Below, one piece after another: positions 38,254-49,222 of a DNA stretch of 64,000 nt. Source of the DNA: CAVONB01 sp963697205 (GTDB taxonomy: Bacteria > Pseudomonadota > Alphaproteobacteria > Rhizobiales > Hyphomicrobiaceae); NCBI GenBank assembly GCA_963697205.1, contig CAVONB010000013.1, positions 558,001 to 622,000 on the forward strand, read 5' to 3'. The notes beneath the pieces are model-generated. The model ran no database searches, was not told the DNA's origin, and saw only the letters and a list, made by a program, of their open reading frames with translations. How positions within the stretch are numbered: position 1 is the stretch's first letter; every line of letters begins with the position of its first letter. Made by a program: the position numbers and the translations under genes.

Positions 38254-39081
38254 CTATAGCCCGTCCCAGTAGGCCGCCATGCGCTGGCGCAGCGTCTCGT
38301 CGGGCATCACCCCGGTGCCCGCGCTACAGTTGTCGACCATGTGATGCGGCTTCGACGTCCCCGGGATGACGCACGTCACCGCGGGATTGCCAACCAGGTA
38401 CTTCAGCATGAATTGCGCCCAGCTCTTGACGCCGATCTCACCGGCCCAGTCCGGCAGCGCCGTGTTGCGCACCCGCGAGAACTGCCCGCCCGATCCGAAC
38501 GGCAGGTTGCACAGGACCGCGACGCCGCGATCGCGCGCCACCGGCAACAGGCGGCGCTCGGCATTGCGCACGCCGATGGAGTAGACCGTCTGCACGAAGT
38601 CGACGCGCTCCTTGGCGAGGATGTCGGCCAGCTGGTCGAGCGTCGATGTGGTGTAGTGCGTAATGCCGATATAGCGCACGCGCCCTTCCGCCTTCCAACC
38701 CTGCAGCGTCTTCAGGTGCGTTCGCCAGTCGACCAGGTTGTGGATCTGCATCAGGTCCATCGTGTCGCCGGCCGCCATCTTCTGGAACGAGCCCTCCATC
38801 TGGCGGATCCCGGCCTCCCGTCCTTCGGTCCACACCTTCGTCGCCAGGAACGCCTTCTCGCGCGCCTTCATCTCGCTCAGCACCCGGCCCACGACCGCCT
38901 CCGAGCGCCCGTACATGGGCGAAGAATCGATCACCGACCCACCCGCCTGGAACAGCGCCTCCACCACCGCGCGCCGCTGCGCGATCTCGCCGGCATCGCC
39001 GCCGATGTCGAACGTCTGCCACGTGCCCAGGCCGACGACGGGAATCTCCTCGCCCGAGGAGGCAATGGCGCGCTTCAGCAT
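38254..39081 (-). CDS. Aldo/keto reductase
   Basis: 275 residues from the ATG at 39081 (GAGGG upstream; the frame extends further but without family residues). VVGLGTWQTFD start, DSSPMYGRSEAVVG with catalytic Asp and Tyr, FLATKVWTEG with Lys, MQIHNLVDW with His: a full AKR tetrad. The C-terminal cofactor region is CVIPGTSKPHHMVDN. It reduces carbonyls with NAD(P)H; substrate unknown. Confidence 0.9.
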   Translation of the reverse strand: MLKRAIASSGEEIPVVGLGTWQTFDIGGDAGEIAQRRAVVEALFQAGGSVIDSSPMYGRSEAVVGRVLSEMKAREKAFLATKVWTEGREAGIRQMEGSFQKMAAGDTMDLMQIHNLVDWRTHLKTLQGWKAEGRVRYIGITHYTTSTLDQLADILAKERVDFVQTVYSIGVRNAERRLLPVARDRGVAVLCNLPFGSGGQFSRVRNTALPDWAGEIGVKSWAQFMLKYLVGNPAVTCVIPGTSKPHHMVDNCSAGTGVMPDETLRQRMAAYWDGL

Positions 39082-39284
39082 GGATCGGGTCCCTCGCGGA
39101 TCGGCTTCAATCGACCGCCAGAGCCTCGCACCCGCCTGCCAGCCGATCAAGCCGCACACGCGGCCACCGGCCTCGGCGAACCGCCAGCGCGAGCCCCGCT
39201 GCGACCGGACCGGCCCTTTATTTCCAGCCCCCGCCTCAATAGGATGCGCCCAACGCAACGACCGAGATCCCGGGAGAGACGAGC

Positions 39285-40785
<1,501 letters not shown>

Positions 40786-40822
40786 GTGTGGCAACACACC
40801 ATTTCATTCGGTGCTGGCAAGG

Positions 40823-40855
40823 CGGGCTGTCCCTATGGGCAGCCCGATTCTTTTT
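40823..40855 (+). terminator. Intrinsic terminator after mmsA
   Basis: Ten-bp stem CGGGCTGTCC/GGGCAGCCCG (one G-T pair) with loop CTAT, followed by ATTCTTTTT. Lies between the convergent mmsA and enoyl-CoA hydratase genes. Confidence 0.85.
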
Positions 40856-40878
40856 CCAACATGCCGGAGCCGTGCCCC

Positions 40879-41685
40879 TCACCGCCCCTTGAAACGCGGC
40901 GCCCTGCCCTCCGTCTGCGCGGCATGCGCCTCATCCACGTCGGCACTCCATTCCAGATCGTAGCGCAGGCGATCCGCCAGCAGCGCCGCCGCCGCTTCCC
41001 CGGGCTCCAGCCGCGTCCCGATGATGCGCTTGGCCCCGCGCGTCGCCAACGGACCCGCCGCCGCGATCCGCCGCGCCATGTCGGCCACATACGCCGACAG
41101 TTGCGCCTGCCGCACCACCTCCTCCACCAGCCCGATCGTGCGCATTTCGGCCGCATCGATCGTCTCGCCCGTCGCGATGAGCTGCAACGCCTTGCCCCGC
41201 CCGACGATCGCCGCCAATCGCGACGGCCCGCCCGCGCCTGGAAAGCCGCCCCACGCCGCCTCCGGCAGGTGCATCGTCGCCGTGTCGGCCGCGATCCGCA
41301 TATCGCAGGCAAGCGCAAGCTCCACCCCGCCCGCCCGCATCGGCCCGTTGATGGCGGCCACAACGATCTGAGGTGCTGCCGCCAGCGCGTCGAACGCACG
41401 GGTCGCAAGCCGAACGAGCTTGACCACGTCGTCCTTGCTAAGTGCCGCCCGCAGTACAGGATTGAGCAACCCCGTCGAAAAGTGGTCCTGACCCGCCCCC
41501 GTCACGACCACGCACTGGATCTCGTTGTCCCGGGTGAGCGCCTTGCCGATCTGTTCCAGCTTGGCGAGCGCGTCCGGTGTGATGCGGTTGCCCTCGCCCG
41601 GCAGATCGACGGTCAGCGTGAGCACGCCACCCGCGATCTCCGCCTTCAAGTCATCGGTCACGGGGCTCCAGCTGAGCGCTGTCAT
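40879..41685 (-). CDS. Enoyl-CoA hydratase/isomerase family protein
   Basis: 268 residues from the ATG at 41685, which follows a strong GGAGGAGG site. Crotonase fold: GVLTLTVDLPGEGNRITPDALAKLEQ, APQIVVAAINGPMRAGGVELALACDMRIAADTATMHLPEAAWGGFPGAGG (oxyanion-hole loops). It hydrates or isomerises enoyl-CoA thioesters. A link with the adjacent mmsA in branched-chain catabolism is possible but only inference. Confidence 0.88.
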   Translation of the reverse strand: MTALSWSPVTDDLKAEIAGGVLTLTVDLPGEGNRITPDALAKLEQIGKALTRDNEIQCVVVTGAGQDHFSTGLLNPVLRAALSKDDVVKLVRLATRAFDALAAAPQIVVAAINGPMRAGGVELALACDMRIAADTATMHLPEAAWGGFPGAGGPSRLAAIVGRGKALQLIATGETIDAAEMRTIGLVEEVVRQAQLSAYVADMARRIAAAGPLATRGAKRIIGTRLEPGEAAAALLADRLRYDLEWSADVDEAHAAQTEGRAPRFKGR

Positions 41686-41898
41686 GCCGAATTCCTCCTC
41701 CATCCCTCCGGCTGCACGCAAACGCCACCGACACGAGCGCATCGTGACCGATGCTTGCGTGCCATCACCGGGCACGCGCGTGCCAGCGCCGAAACCAAGA
41801 AAGACACGGCCAACGCCACGATCCCCGTGTCGCTTTTGCATCCGACGCTTGGCAACGAGAACCACCGCGGCAGCAAACCGAACCTCGCATGCGTTGCC

Positions 41899-44800
41899 CT
41901 AATGCGCCGCCTCCCAGTTGTCGGCCGCCTTGGCATCGACCTTCAGCGGCACGGCCAACTGAACCGCTGGCAGCGCCGATTGCTCCATGACGCGCGTGAC
42001 GATCGTCAGCGCCTCGTCGGCCTCTGCCGCCTTGGCTTCGAACACGAGTTCGTCGTGTACCTGCAAAAGCATGCGCGTGCCTTCGAGCTTGGCCGCAGTG
42101 AGCGCTTCTGGCATGCGCACCATCGCGCGCCGGATGATGTCGGCGGCCGAGCCCTGAATCGGCGCGTTGATCGCCGCGCGCTCCAGGAAGCCGCGCATAC
42201 CCGGGTTCTTCGTGTTGATCTCGGGATAGTGGATGCGCCGCCCGAAGATCGTCTCCACGTAGCCCTTGTCGTGCGCGAAAGCCTTCGTCGCCTCCATGTA
42301 GTCGCGGATGCCGGGAAAGCGCTGGAAATAGGTCTTGATGTACTCGCCCGCCTCCTCCCGGCTGATGCCGAGCTGGTTGGCGAGGCCGAACGCGGAGATG
42401 CCGTAGATGATGCCGAAGTTGATCGCCTTGGCCCGCCGGCGCACCTCCCCCGGCATGCCCTCGATCGGCACGCCGAACATCTCCGAGGCCGTCATCGCGT
42501 GGATGTCCAGACCGTCGGCGAACGCCTTCCTGAGCTGCGGGATGTCGGCGATGTGGGCAAGCACGCGCAGCTCGATCTGGCTGTAGTCCGCCGACAGCAC
42601 CCGGCAGCCCTTCTCAGCGATGAACGCGGTACGGATCTCGCGCCCTTCCTTGGTGCGGATCGGAATGTTCTGCAGGTTCGGATCGGTGGACGCCAGCCGC
42701 CCCGTCGTCGTCGCCGCCATCGAGAAGGAGGTGTGGATGCGCCCGGTCTCAGGATGGATGAAGGTCGGCAGTGCGTCCGTGTAGGTCGAACGCAGCTTGG
42801 CAAGTTGGCGCCACTCCAGCATCGTGTTGATCAGCTTGGCCGCTTCCGGCTCGAGATCCTCCCGCCCCGCCAGCTCATCCAGCAGATTGGCGCGCGTCTC
42901 CCACTGTCCCGTCTTCGTCTTCTTGCCGCCCGGCAGCTTCAGCCGGTCGAACAGCAATTCGCCGAGCTGCTTGGGCGAGCCCAGGTTGAATTTGTGGCCC
43001 GCCAGCTCGTAGACCTCGCCTTCCAGCCGCGCGATGCCCTGGCTGAACGTGCTCGACAGGCGCGACAGCACGGCGCGATCGACCTTGACGCCGTTCCTCT
43101 CCATCGATGCCAGGACCGGCACGAGCGGCCGCTCCAACGTTTCGTAGACCGTCGTCATGCGCTCCGCGACGAGGCGCGGCTTCAGTTTCATCCAGAGCCG
43201 CAGCGTGACGTCGGCATCCTCCGCCGCATACGCGGCCGCATGCTCGATCGGCACCTGCGCGAACGTCTTCTCGGACTTCTTCGCGCCCGGCGCATGCGCG
43301 ATCACCTGTCGAATGAGATCGTCGTGTGCTTGAGATGGCGCTCCGACAGATCGTCCATGCCGTGCCCGCCGCGCCCGCCGTCGAGCACGTACGACATCAG
43401 CATGGTGTCGTCGATGGGGGCAACGTCGATGCCATAGCGGGCCATCACGAGCATGTCGTACTTCAGGTTCTGGCCGATCTTGAGAACGGCCGGTTCCTCC
43501 AGCAGCGGCTTGAGCAGGTCCAAAGCCTGACGCAGCGGCACCTGCTCGGGTGTCCGCATCGCCGAAATCCAGACCACCGTCGCCGGACCGATGCGCGAGC
43601 GGCACGTAGCAGGCCCGGCCCAGTGCGGTTGCGAGCGACACCCCGACGAGATCGACCTGCATGGCGTCGAGACCCGTCGTCTCCGTATCGAAGGCGACGC
43701 GTCCCAGCGCCCGCGCCTCGTCGATCCAGGCCTGCAACGCCGCCGCGGTCGTCACGGTCTCGTATTTTGCGCGATCGATCGGCTGCCGAGCCAGGGCGCT
43801 CGCCCAATACGCAACGCCCGCGGCCGGCGTGTCGGCTGCGATCGCACCGCCGTCGGAGGAAGCCCCATCTCCACCCGACCCTGCCGCCGCCGTGCCGCGG
43901 GCGCCGCCCCGGTGCAGGCTCGCACCGACCGACTTTTCGAGCGCGGCCGGCGGCTCCGTGCCCAGCGCCTCCGCAATGCGTCGCGTCAGGGTGTTGAATT
44001 CCATCTCGCGCAGGAAGCCCAGAAGCTGCTCGGGCCTGGGCTCGTGCAGCGCCACCTGGTCCAGCGGCACCTCCAGCGGCACGTCGGGCTTGAGGCGCAC
44101 CAGGTCGCGGGAAATCCGCGCCTGCTCGGCAAATTCGATCAGCTTCTCGCGCCGCTTGGGCTGCTTGATCTCTGAAGCGCGCGCCAGCAGCTGATCGAGA
44201 TCGCCGTACGTGTTGATGAGCTCCGCCGCCGTCTTGATGCCGATACCGGGCACGCCCGGCACGTTGTCGGTCGAGTTGCCCGCGAGCGACTGCACGTCGA
44301 CCACCTTGTCGGGCCCGACGCCGAACTTCTCGACCACCTCGTCGGGGCCGATCATCTTCGCCTTCATCGTGTCGAGCATGCGCACGCCACCTCCGACGAG
44401 CTGCATCAGGTCCTTGTCGGAGGACACGATCGTGACATCGCCGCCCTGCGCGATCGTCTCGCGGGCGTAGGTGGCGATCAGGTCGTCGGCCTCGTAGCCC
44501 AGCTGCTCGATGCACGCGACGTTGAACGCCTTCACCGCGTCGCGGATCAGCGGGAACTGCGGGATCAGCTCTTCGGGCGCCGGCGGCCGGTGCGCCTTGT
44601 ATTCGGGATAGATCTCGTTGCGGAAGGTCTTCTCCGAGGCGTCGAAGATGACGGCGATGTGCGTTGGCTTTTCCGAAGCCTTCGTGTCGGCCATCAGCTT
44701 CCACAGCATCTGGCAGAAGCCGTGCACGGCGCCCACCGGCAAACCGTCGGACGGCCGCGTCAGGGGCGGAAGCGCATGAAACGCACGGAAGATGTAGCCC

Positions 44801-44916
44801 GAGCCGTCGATCAGGTAGACGTGACTGCCCTTGCCGACGGGCGCCGCATCGCCCTCGGGCACGGAGTTCACGATCTTGCGGCGCGCGGAGGCCGTCCGGC
44901 CGGATGTCTCTGTCAT
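41899..44916 (-). CDS. polA: DNA polymerase I, two compensating frame lesions
   Basis: About 1005 residues with the three Pol I parts: 5'-3' exonuclease (YLIDGSGYIFRAFHALPP, ADDLIATYA), 3'-5' exonuclease region (FDTETTGLDAMQVDLVGVSL) and polymerase (SADYSQIELRVLAHI motif A, RRAKAINFGIIYG motif B, LLQVHDELVFEA motif C). Between about 43308 and 43551 the protein runs in another frame (PEQVPLRQALDLLKPLLEEPAVLKIGQNLKYDMLVMARYG). Both junctions fit lost C residues in C-runs on the coding strand. The outer frame stays open, so the lesion is easy to miss. Confidence 0.93.
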   Translation of the reverse strand: MTETSGRTASARRKIVNSVPEGDAAPVGKGSHVYLIDGSGYIFRAFHALPPLTRPSDGLPVGAVHGFCQMLWKLMADTKASEKPTHIAVIFDASEKTFRNEIYPEYKAHRPPAPEELIPQFPLIRDAVKAFNVACIEQLGYEADDLIATYARETIAQGGDVTIVSSDKDLMQLVGGGVRMLDTMKAKMIGPDEVVEKFGVGPDKVVDVQSLAGNSTDNVPGVPGIGIKTAAELINTYGDLDQLLARASEIKQPKRREKLIEFAEQARISRDLVRLKPDVPLEVPLDQVALHEPRPEQLLGFLREMEFNTLTRRIAEALGTEPPAALEKSVGASLHRGGARGTAAAGSGGDGASSDGGAIAADTPAAGVAYWASALARQPIDRAKYETVTTAAALQAWIDEARALGRVAFDTETTGLDAMQVDLVGVSLATALGRACYVPLAHRSGDGGLDFGDADTRAGAAASGFGPAQAAAGGTGRSQDRPEPEVRHARDGPLWHRRCPHRRHHADVVRARRRARRARHGRSVGAPSQAHDDLIRQVIAHAPGAKKSEKTFAQVPIEHAAAYAAEDADVTLRLWMKLKPRLVAERMTTVYETLERPLVPVLASMERNGVKVDRAVLSRLSSTFSQGIARLEGEVYELAGHKFNLGSPKQLGELLFDRLKLPGGKKTKTGQWETRANLLDELAGREDLEPEAAKLINTMLEWRQLAKLRSTYTDALPTFIHPETGRIHTSFSMAATTTGRLASTDPNLQNIPIRTKEGREIRTAFIAEKGCRVLSADYSQIELRVLAHIADIPQLRKAFADGLDIHAMTASEMFGVPIEGMPGEVRRRAKAINFGIIYGISAFGLANQLGISREEAGEYIKTYFQRFPGIRDYMEATKAFAHDKGYVETIFGRRIHYPEINTKNPGMRGFLERAAINAPIQGSAADIIRRAMVRMPEALTAAKLEGTRMLLQVHDELVFEAKAAEADEALTIVTRVMEQSALPAVQLAVPLKVDAKAADNWEAAH

Positions 44917-45068
44917 GCGCAAGAGTATAGGCGAGCGAACGGTCGTGACCAGCGGCTGCGCAGGAGCCCTGCACGCACTTTTTTCTTGTGGTCACTTGCC
45001 GTTCGCTCGCCACGGCCCTGCGTCGCGCCGGCGAGCCTCGGCGGGACGCGAGCCGGCGGGCGAGGACC

Positions 45069-45515
45069 TCAGCTCTGCAGAGGCTGTGCCTCGTCCTTTG
45101 ACGAATGCGCCATGATGTCCTCGGCGATGGAGCGCGCCAGCACGCTGAGCGGATCGCCGGCCGATGGACCCAGCATCTCCTGCAGATAGGCGGCCTTACA
45201 GGTCAGCCCGGCGCGCGACGGCATCGACGCCCCGCTGACAGCCGCGGCCAGCCGGCCGATTTCCTCGTCGATGCGCTCCAGGCGATAGGCGCGCATGGCC
45301 GCCCGATCGCGCGACCGGCCCAATATCGCTCGCCGGGGACCGACCCCGGCCACGACCCTCTGGCGGCGGCGATGCAGCCGCCTCAGTCTCGCCAGCGCCC
45401 GCGCTGGTCTGATCGTCACGTTCTGATCCAACACGCCGATACTCCGGACTGAACGAACCCGTGCCGCTTCACCGTCCGGACCATTGGCTGCCGGACGCCA
45501 ACGCGTCGGCCGCAA
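45069..45515 (-). CDS. Hypothetical protein, unknown
   Basis: Open frame of 148 residues; the N-terminal 70 are very Arg-rich and may not be coding. A second ATG at 45296 would give 75 residues, RLERIDEEIGRLAAAVSG to KDEAQPLQS, which look more like a small soluble helical protein. No family is recognised. It is divergent from the XRE-TetR regulator gene, with a palindrome between them. Confidence 0.4.
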   Translation of the reverse strand: MRPTRWRPAANGPDGEAARVRSVRSIGVLDQNVTIRPARALARLRRLHRRRQRVVAGVGPRRAILGRSRDRAAMRAYRLERIDEEIGRLAAAVSGASMPSRAGLTCKAAYLQEMLGPSAGDPLSVLARSIAEDIMAHSSKDEAQPLQS

Positions 45516-45550
45516 CTAAGCGGGACCACGTCCGACGTCGTCAGATAGAC

Positions 45551-45567
45551 GGTAACTAATACTTACC
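45551..45567. promoter_or_regulatory. Candidate operator palindrome before the XRE-TetR gene
   Basis: GGTAACTAATACTTACC is a 17-base imperfect palindrome (arms GGTAA/TTACC with TA/TA inside) in the AT-rich gap between the divergent genes. TetR-type regulators often bind such sites in their own promoter. Confidence 0.5.
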
Positions 45568-45636
45568 TTTCATGTCAAGCCAGAATATCTTAGGTCCTAC
45601 ATATCCGAACCGATTCAACTCGAGATCCATAGACAT

Positions 45637-46431
45637 ATGAGCGTTGGTGGACGATTGCGCGAGCTGAGGGAAGCTGCGGGCTTGACGCAAGCCAAGATTG
45701 CCAAATCGGCGGGCGTCTCCCGCAACGCCGTGACCCAGTGGGAGTCGGGCGTTACCCAGCCCTCGACCAAACATCTCATCCTGGTCGCTCGCGCCCTCAG
45801 CGTCCCGATCGACCGCATCCTCGTGCCCAGCGCAAAGACCCGGGAACGCATCATCGAGGCGGCGACCCGCCTCTTCGACCGCATCGGCTACGACGAGACC
45901 TCCATCGAAGTCGTCGCCGCCACCGCCGACGTCACGCTGGGCGAGTTCCAGGCGCTGTTCGAATCCAAGTCCGAGCTGCTGTATGCCGTGCTCTCAACCT
46001 ACAACGATCGCACGTTCGAGGACCTGCGCCGCATCCCGCCACGCTTCGGCACCGTCGACGCGCGCCTGAAGTATCTCCTGCGCATGTACTACGTCCACGA
46101 CCTCGCCCATATCCGGCTCACCGCCGCCTTCCACGCCTACTCCTGGCAGTGGAGCGAAAGCCGCGAGCGCGAGAACGTGCGCCAGCTATCGGACCACCAC
46201 GACACCGTCATTTCGCTGCTCGAGGAAGCCGCCGATCACGGCGAGATTGCCCACGGCAATTTCCGCGCGACCTCCCACGCCATCTTCGCCATTTACACTT
46301 ATTCCCTGCGCCGTGCCGTCTACGACAAGCTCGACGCCGACGCCCTCGTCTCAGCCATCGAGCCGCAATTGGCGCTCCAGCTCAAAGGGCTCGGCTGGAA
46401 GGCCGCACCGACCCCGCCGACCGCGAAGTGA
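45637..46431 (+). CDS. XRE-TetR fusion transcriptional regulator
   Basis: 264 residues. Residues 1-60 are an XRE/Cro-type helix-turn-helix (LRELREAAGLTQAKIAKSAGVSRNAVTQWESGVTQPS). From about 67 a complete TetR N-terminal domain follows (TRERIIEAATRLFDRIGYDETSIEVVAATADVTLGEFQALFESKSELLYAV), then a helical ligand domain to the C-terminus. Two DNA-binding modules in one chain are unusual. It is upstream of an alpha/beta hydrolase gene on the same strand. The ligand is unknown. Confidence 0.9.
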   Translation: MSVGGRLRELREAAGLTQAKIAKSAGVSRNAVTQWESGVTQPSTKHLILVARALSVPIDRILVPSAKTRERIIEAATRLFDRIGYDETSIEVVAATADVTLGEFQALFESKSELLYAVLSTYNDRTFEDLRRIPPRFGTVDARLKYLLRMYYVHDLAHIRLTAAFHAYSWQWSESRERENVRQLSDHHDTVISLLEEAADHGEIAHGNFRATSHAIFAIYTYSLRRAVYDKLDADALVSAIEPQLALQLKGLGWKAAPTPPTAK

Positions 46432-46595
46432 TGCCGGCGACACGCCCGCCTGCGCCTTGCTCCCACCCGTTGGTTCATCTGACGGATCGAGCCGACGCCG
46501 CGCACCCCATCGCCGACCTTCGCCATTGATCCCACCGCCACGCCGGGCCTAAGCTCGCGGCAAAACGATAACACCAACGCGACCGGAGGAAGCCC

Positions 46596-47522
46596 ATGCC
46601 GACCCGCGACGTCACCTTCCGCAGCCAGGAAACCACGATCGCCGGCACCCTCGTTCTGCCCGACGGCGCCAAGGGCAAGCTGCCGCTGCTCGTGATGGGC
46701 GGCGGCTGGTGCTACGTCAAAGAGATCGTCATGCCGCACTACGCCAAGGCGCTGGTCGCAGCAGGCTGCGCGGTGCTGATGTTCGACTACCGCTACATGG
46801 GCGCCAGCGGAGGCGAGCCGCGTCAGCTGATCGACCCGTGGCGCCAGATCGAGGACTACAAGAACGCGATCACCTACGCGGCCACGTTGCCGGAGATCGA
46901 CGCCAACCGCATCGGCGTCTGGGGCATCTCGTATGCCGGCGGCCACGTCCTGATCGTCGGTGCGACCGACCCGCGCGTGAAATGCATCATCTCGAATATC
47001 CCCGTCGTCGACGGCTACGAGAACATGCGCCGCGTTCACGGCACCGCCCGTTTCAATGATCTCCAGGACGCGATCCTCGCCGACCGCATCGAACGCACCG
47101 AAACGGGATCGGCCGGCGGGCGCATGGCGTTTTCCACCAAGACCCCGCATTCCGAATTGTCGACCTGGCCGTTTCCCACGATCCACACCGTGTTCCACGA
47201 CATCAAGGCCCGCGAGGCCCCGCGCCACGAGCACTGGAGCACCGTGTCCTCCACCGAGATGCTGCTCGACTACTCCGTCTTCCCGTTCCTGAAGCGCATC
47301 GTCAACACGCCGACGCTGATGGTCGTGGCTGAAGGCGACGAGATCACGCTGTGGGATCTGGAGATCGAGGCCTTCAATCGGATCGCCTCACCGAGAAAGG
47401 AGATCGCCGTCATACCGAAGGTCTCCCACATGAGCCTTTATTCGGAGAAGTCGCATCTGGAACGCGCCGGTGAAGCCGCCGCCGATTTCGTGCGCCGCAT
47501 CCTCGTCGATCCCAAACCCTGA
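46596..47522 (+). CDS. Alpha/beta hydrolase
   Basis: 308 residues with the fold's landmarks: VLMFDYRYMGASGGEPRQL (strand 4 and loop), nucleophile elbow GISYAGG with the catalytic Ser, MVVAEGDEITLWD for the acid and VSHMSLY with the His. Dienelactone hydrolase or acetyl-esterase-like. The ribosome site GGAGG precedes the ATG. The XRE-TetR gene lies 164 bases upstream and may control it. Confidence 0.88.
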   Translation: MPTRDVTFRSQETTIAGTLVLPDGAKGKLPLLVMGGGWCYVKEIVMPHYAKALVAAGCAVLMFDYRYMGASGGEPRQLIDPWRQIEDYKNAITYAATLPEIDANRIGVWGISYAGGHVLIVGATDPRVKCIISNIPVVDGYENMRRVHGTARFNDLQDAILADRIERTETGSAGGRMAFSTKTPHSELSTWPFPTIHTVFHDIKAREAPRHEHWSTVSSTEMLLDYSVFPFLKRIVNTPTLMVVAEGDEITLWDLEIEAFNRIASPRKEIAVIPKVSHMSLYSEKSHLERAGEAAADFVRRILVDPKP

Positions 47523-47587
47523 TCTCTATCGGGCCGGCGCGCCAGCAACCGTCCGGCAGCAGCTGCCGGCTGCCGTCGCCACAACCA

Positions 47588-48340
47588 TCATGGCTCCGAC
47601 TTCGGCCCATAAGGCGGGCGCGGGATCGCCTGATGTGCCCGCCGCAAGGCGTAGGACCACCGTTCCCGCAAATCGTGAAAATAGGGCTCGGCCGCCTCGA
47701 TGCGCCGCTCCACCTCGAAGGCCTGCTCATCGCGGCGCATCACGCACAAATCAACCGGCAGCCCGACGCCGAGGTTGGACCGCATGGTGGAATCCATGGA
47801 CACGAGACCGAGCTTCAAGGCGTCGTAGAGCTCGGTATCATGCGTCACGGCACGGTCGAGGATCGGCTTACCGTACTTGTGCTCGCCGATCTGCAGGAAC
47901 GGCGTGTCGGTCGTCGCCTCGATGAAGTTGCCGGCGGAATAGAGCATGAAAAGTCGCGGCTCGCGCCCCTTCATCTGCCCGCCAAGCAACATGGACACGT
48001 CAAACGACATTCCCGTCTGCTGCAACGCCGCGCCATAAGTTTCCATCACGCGTCGGATGCAGCGCCCCACGAGCTGCGCCGACTCGAACATGCTGGTCTG
48101 TTCAGACAGCCGCACATGAAGTCCCGTCACGGGATCCTCGATCCCTTCGCGCAGCAGCGACAGCACCGATTGCGAGATCGAAAGGTTGCCCGCCGTCGCT
48201 AGCGCGGCGACAAACTCGCCCGGCCGCCCGAACGTATGCAGCTTGCGGAACGTCGCCACGTTATCGAGCCCCGCGTTGGTCCGCGTATCGGCCATCATGA
48301 CGAGCCCCTCGCGCACGAGGATGCCGACACAGTACGTCAT
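47588..48340 (-). CDS. Anbu proteasome-like peptidase
   Basis: 250 residues of the Ntn-hydrolase, proteasome beta-like fold. Removing Met exposes Thr2 (MTYCVGILVREGLVMMADTRTNAG), with Asp18 and Lys33 in the places of the catalytic Asp and Lys. GNLSISQSVLSLL and RSNLGVGLPVDLCVMRRDE are typical of the bacterial ancestral beta subunit, Anbu. It is the last gene of a cluster with transglutaminase, alpha-E and circularly permuted ATP-grasp genes, the classic Anbu neighbourhood. Anbu forms helical or ring assemblies; physiological substrates are unsettled. Confidence 0.93.
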   Translation of the reverse strand: MTYCVGILVREGLVMMADTRTNAGLDNVATFRKLHTFGRPGEFVAALATAGNLSISQSVLSLLREGIEDPVTGLHVRLSEQTSMFESAQLVGRCIRRVMETYGAALQQTGMSFDVSMLLGGQMKGREPRLFMLYSAGNFIEATTDTPFLQIGEHKYGKPILDRAVTHDTELYDALKLGLVSMDSTMRSNLGVGLPVDLCVMRRDEQAFEVERRIEAAEPYFHDLRERWSYALRRAHQAIPRPPYGPKSEP

Positions 48341-48388
48341 CGTCGACGCTTCCCTCTCTCCCGCTAACCGGCCGTCCCGGTCCCGCGC

Positions 48389-49213
48389 TCAACCCTCCAC
48401 CGTGGCCCGGCCCTGTGCCACGTCGATGTCCACCGACAACGCCTCGTCCAGGCCGCCGATCCGCGCGCCGCGCACCGGCGCCGCCTCGTGGCTGTCGGCA
48501 CCGATCGACACCCTGACATGGCGATCAGTCACGCACACCCCGTGCGCCGGGTCGAAGCCGACCCAGCCCAGACCCGCCACATGGGCCTCCGCCCAGGCGT
48601 GGCCCGCCTCCTGGCTCGAGGTGTCCGAGCGCAGATAATAGCCTGCCACGTAGCGCGCGGGTATCCCCAGCGTCCGCGCCACCGCGACGAATACGTGAGC
48701 ATAGTCCTGGCACACGCCCGCCCCGCTCGCCCAGGCCTCAGCCGCCGCCGTCTCGGCCGTCGTCGCCCCGACCTCGAACCGCATCGTGCCATGCAACTCG
48801 CCCATGACCGCATGCAGCGCGGCCAGCCGGTCCCCGCCCTGACCCGCAATCGCACGTCGCCCCAGCGTCCGCAGCGCTTCCGACGGTGTGGTCAGCCGTG
48901 TCGTGCGCAGATATAGGCCGAGCGGCTGGCGCTCCACAGTCCCCGCCACCAGGCCGCCCGCCTCCTGCGTATCAACCTCGCCGACCACCTCGATCTCCAG
49001 GGCCGAGACCGGCCCATCGACGAAAACAAAGTGTGTGATATTGCCGTAGGCATCCTCGCTCTTGTCGAGCCGCGCGTCGGCATCGATGCTGACCCGCCAT
49101 CGCCGGACGAACTGCGCGCCGTGCGAGCGCGGCGTCAGCCGCAGCAACTGCAGCGCACTCACCGCCGGATGCGCGTAGGTGTAGTGCGTCAGATGGCGGA
49201 TGGTGATGCGCAT
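48389..49213 (-). CDS. Transglutaminase-like protein of the Anbu cluster
   Basis: 274 residues. N-terminal bacterial transglutaminase domain (HLTHYTYAHPAVSALQLLRLTPRS), then a papain-like core with the triad Cys in GVCQDYAHVF, His in GHAWAEAHV and Asp in FDPAHG. Bacterial members of this kind may act as peptidases or cross-linking enzymes. The cluster order alpha-E, transglutaminase, Anbu supports a joint pathway with the peptidase next door. Confidence 0.93.
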   Translation of the reverse strand: MRITIRHLTHYTYAHPAVSALQLLRLTPRSHGAQFVRRWRVSIDADARLDKSEDAYGNITHFVFVDGPVSALEIEVVGEVDTQEAGGLVAGTVERQPLGLYLRTTRLTTPSEALRTLGRRAIAGQGGDRLAALHAVMGELHGTMRFEVGATTAETAAAEAWASGAGVCQDYAHVFVAVARTLGIPARYVAGYYLRSDTSSQEAGHAWAEAHVAGLGWVGFDPAHGVCVTDRHVRVSIGADSHEAAPVRGARIGGLDEALSVDIDVAQGRATVEG

Positions 49214-49222
49214 GCCTTGCGC

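Noticed and set aside
40786..43437. Very long plus-strand open frame opposite polA (883 residues)
   Set aside because: It is the antisense shadow of polA and the enoyl-CoA hydratase gene: Arg/His/Leu-rich with no domain, caused by high GC at the third codon position.
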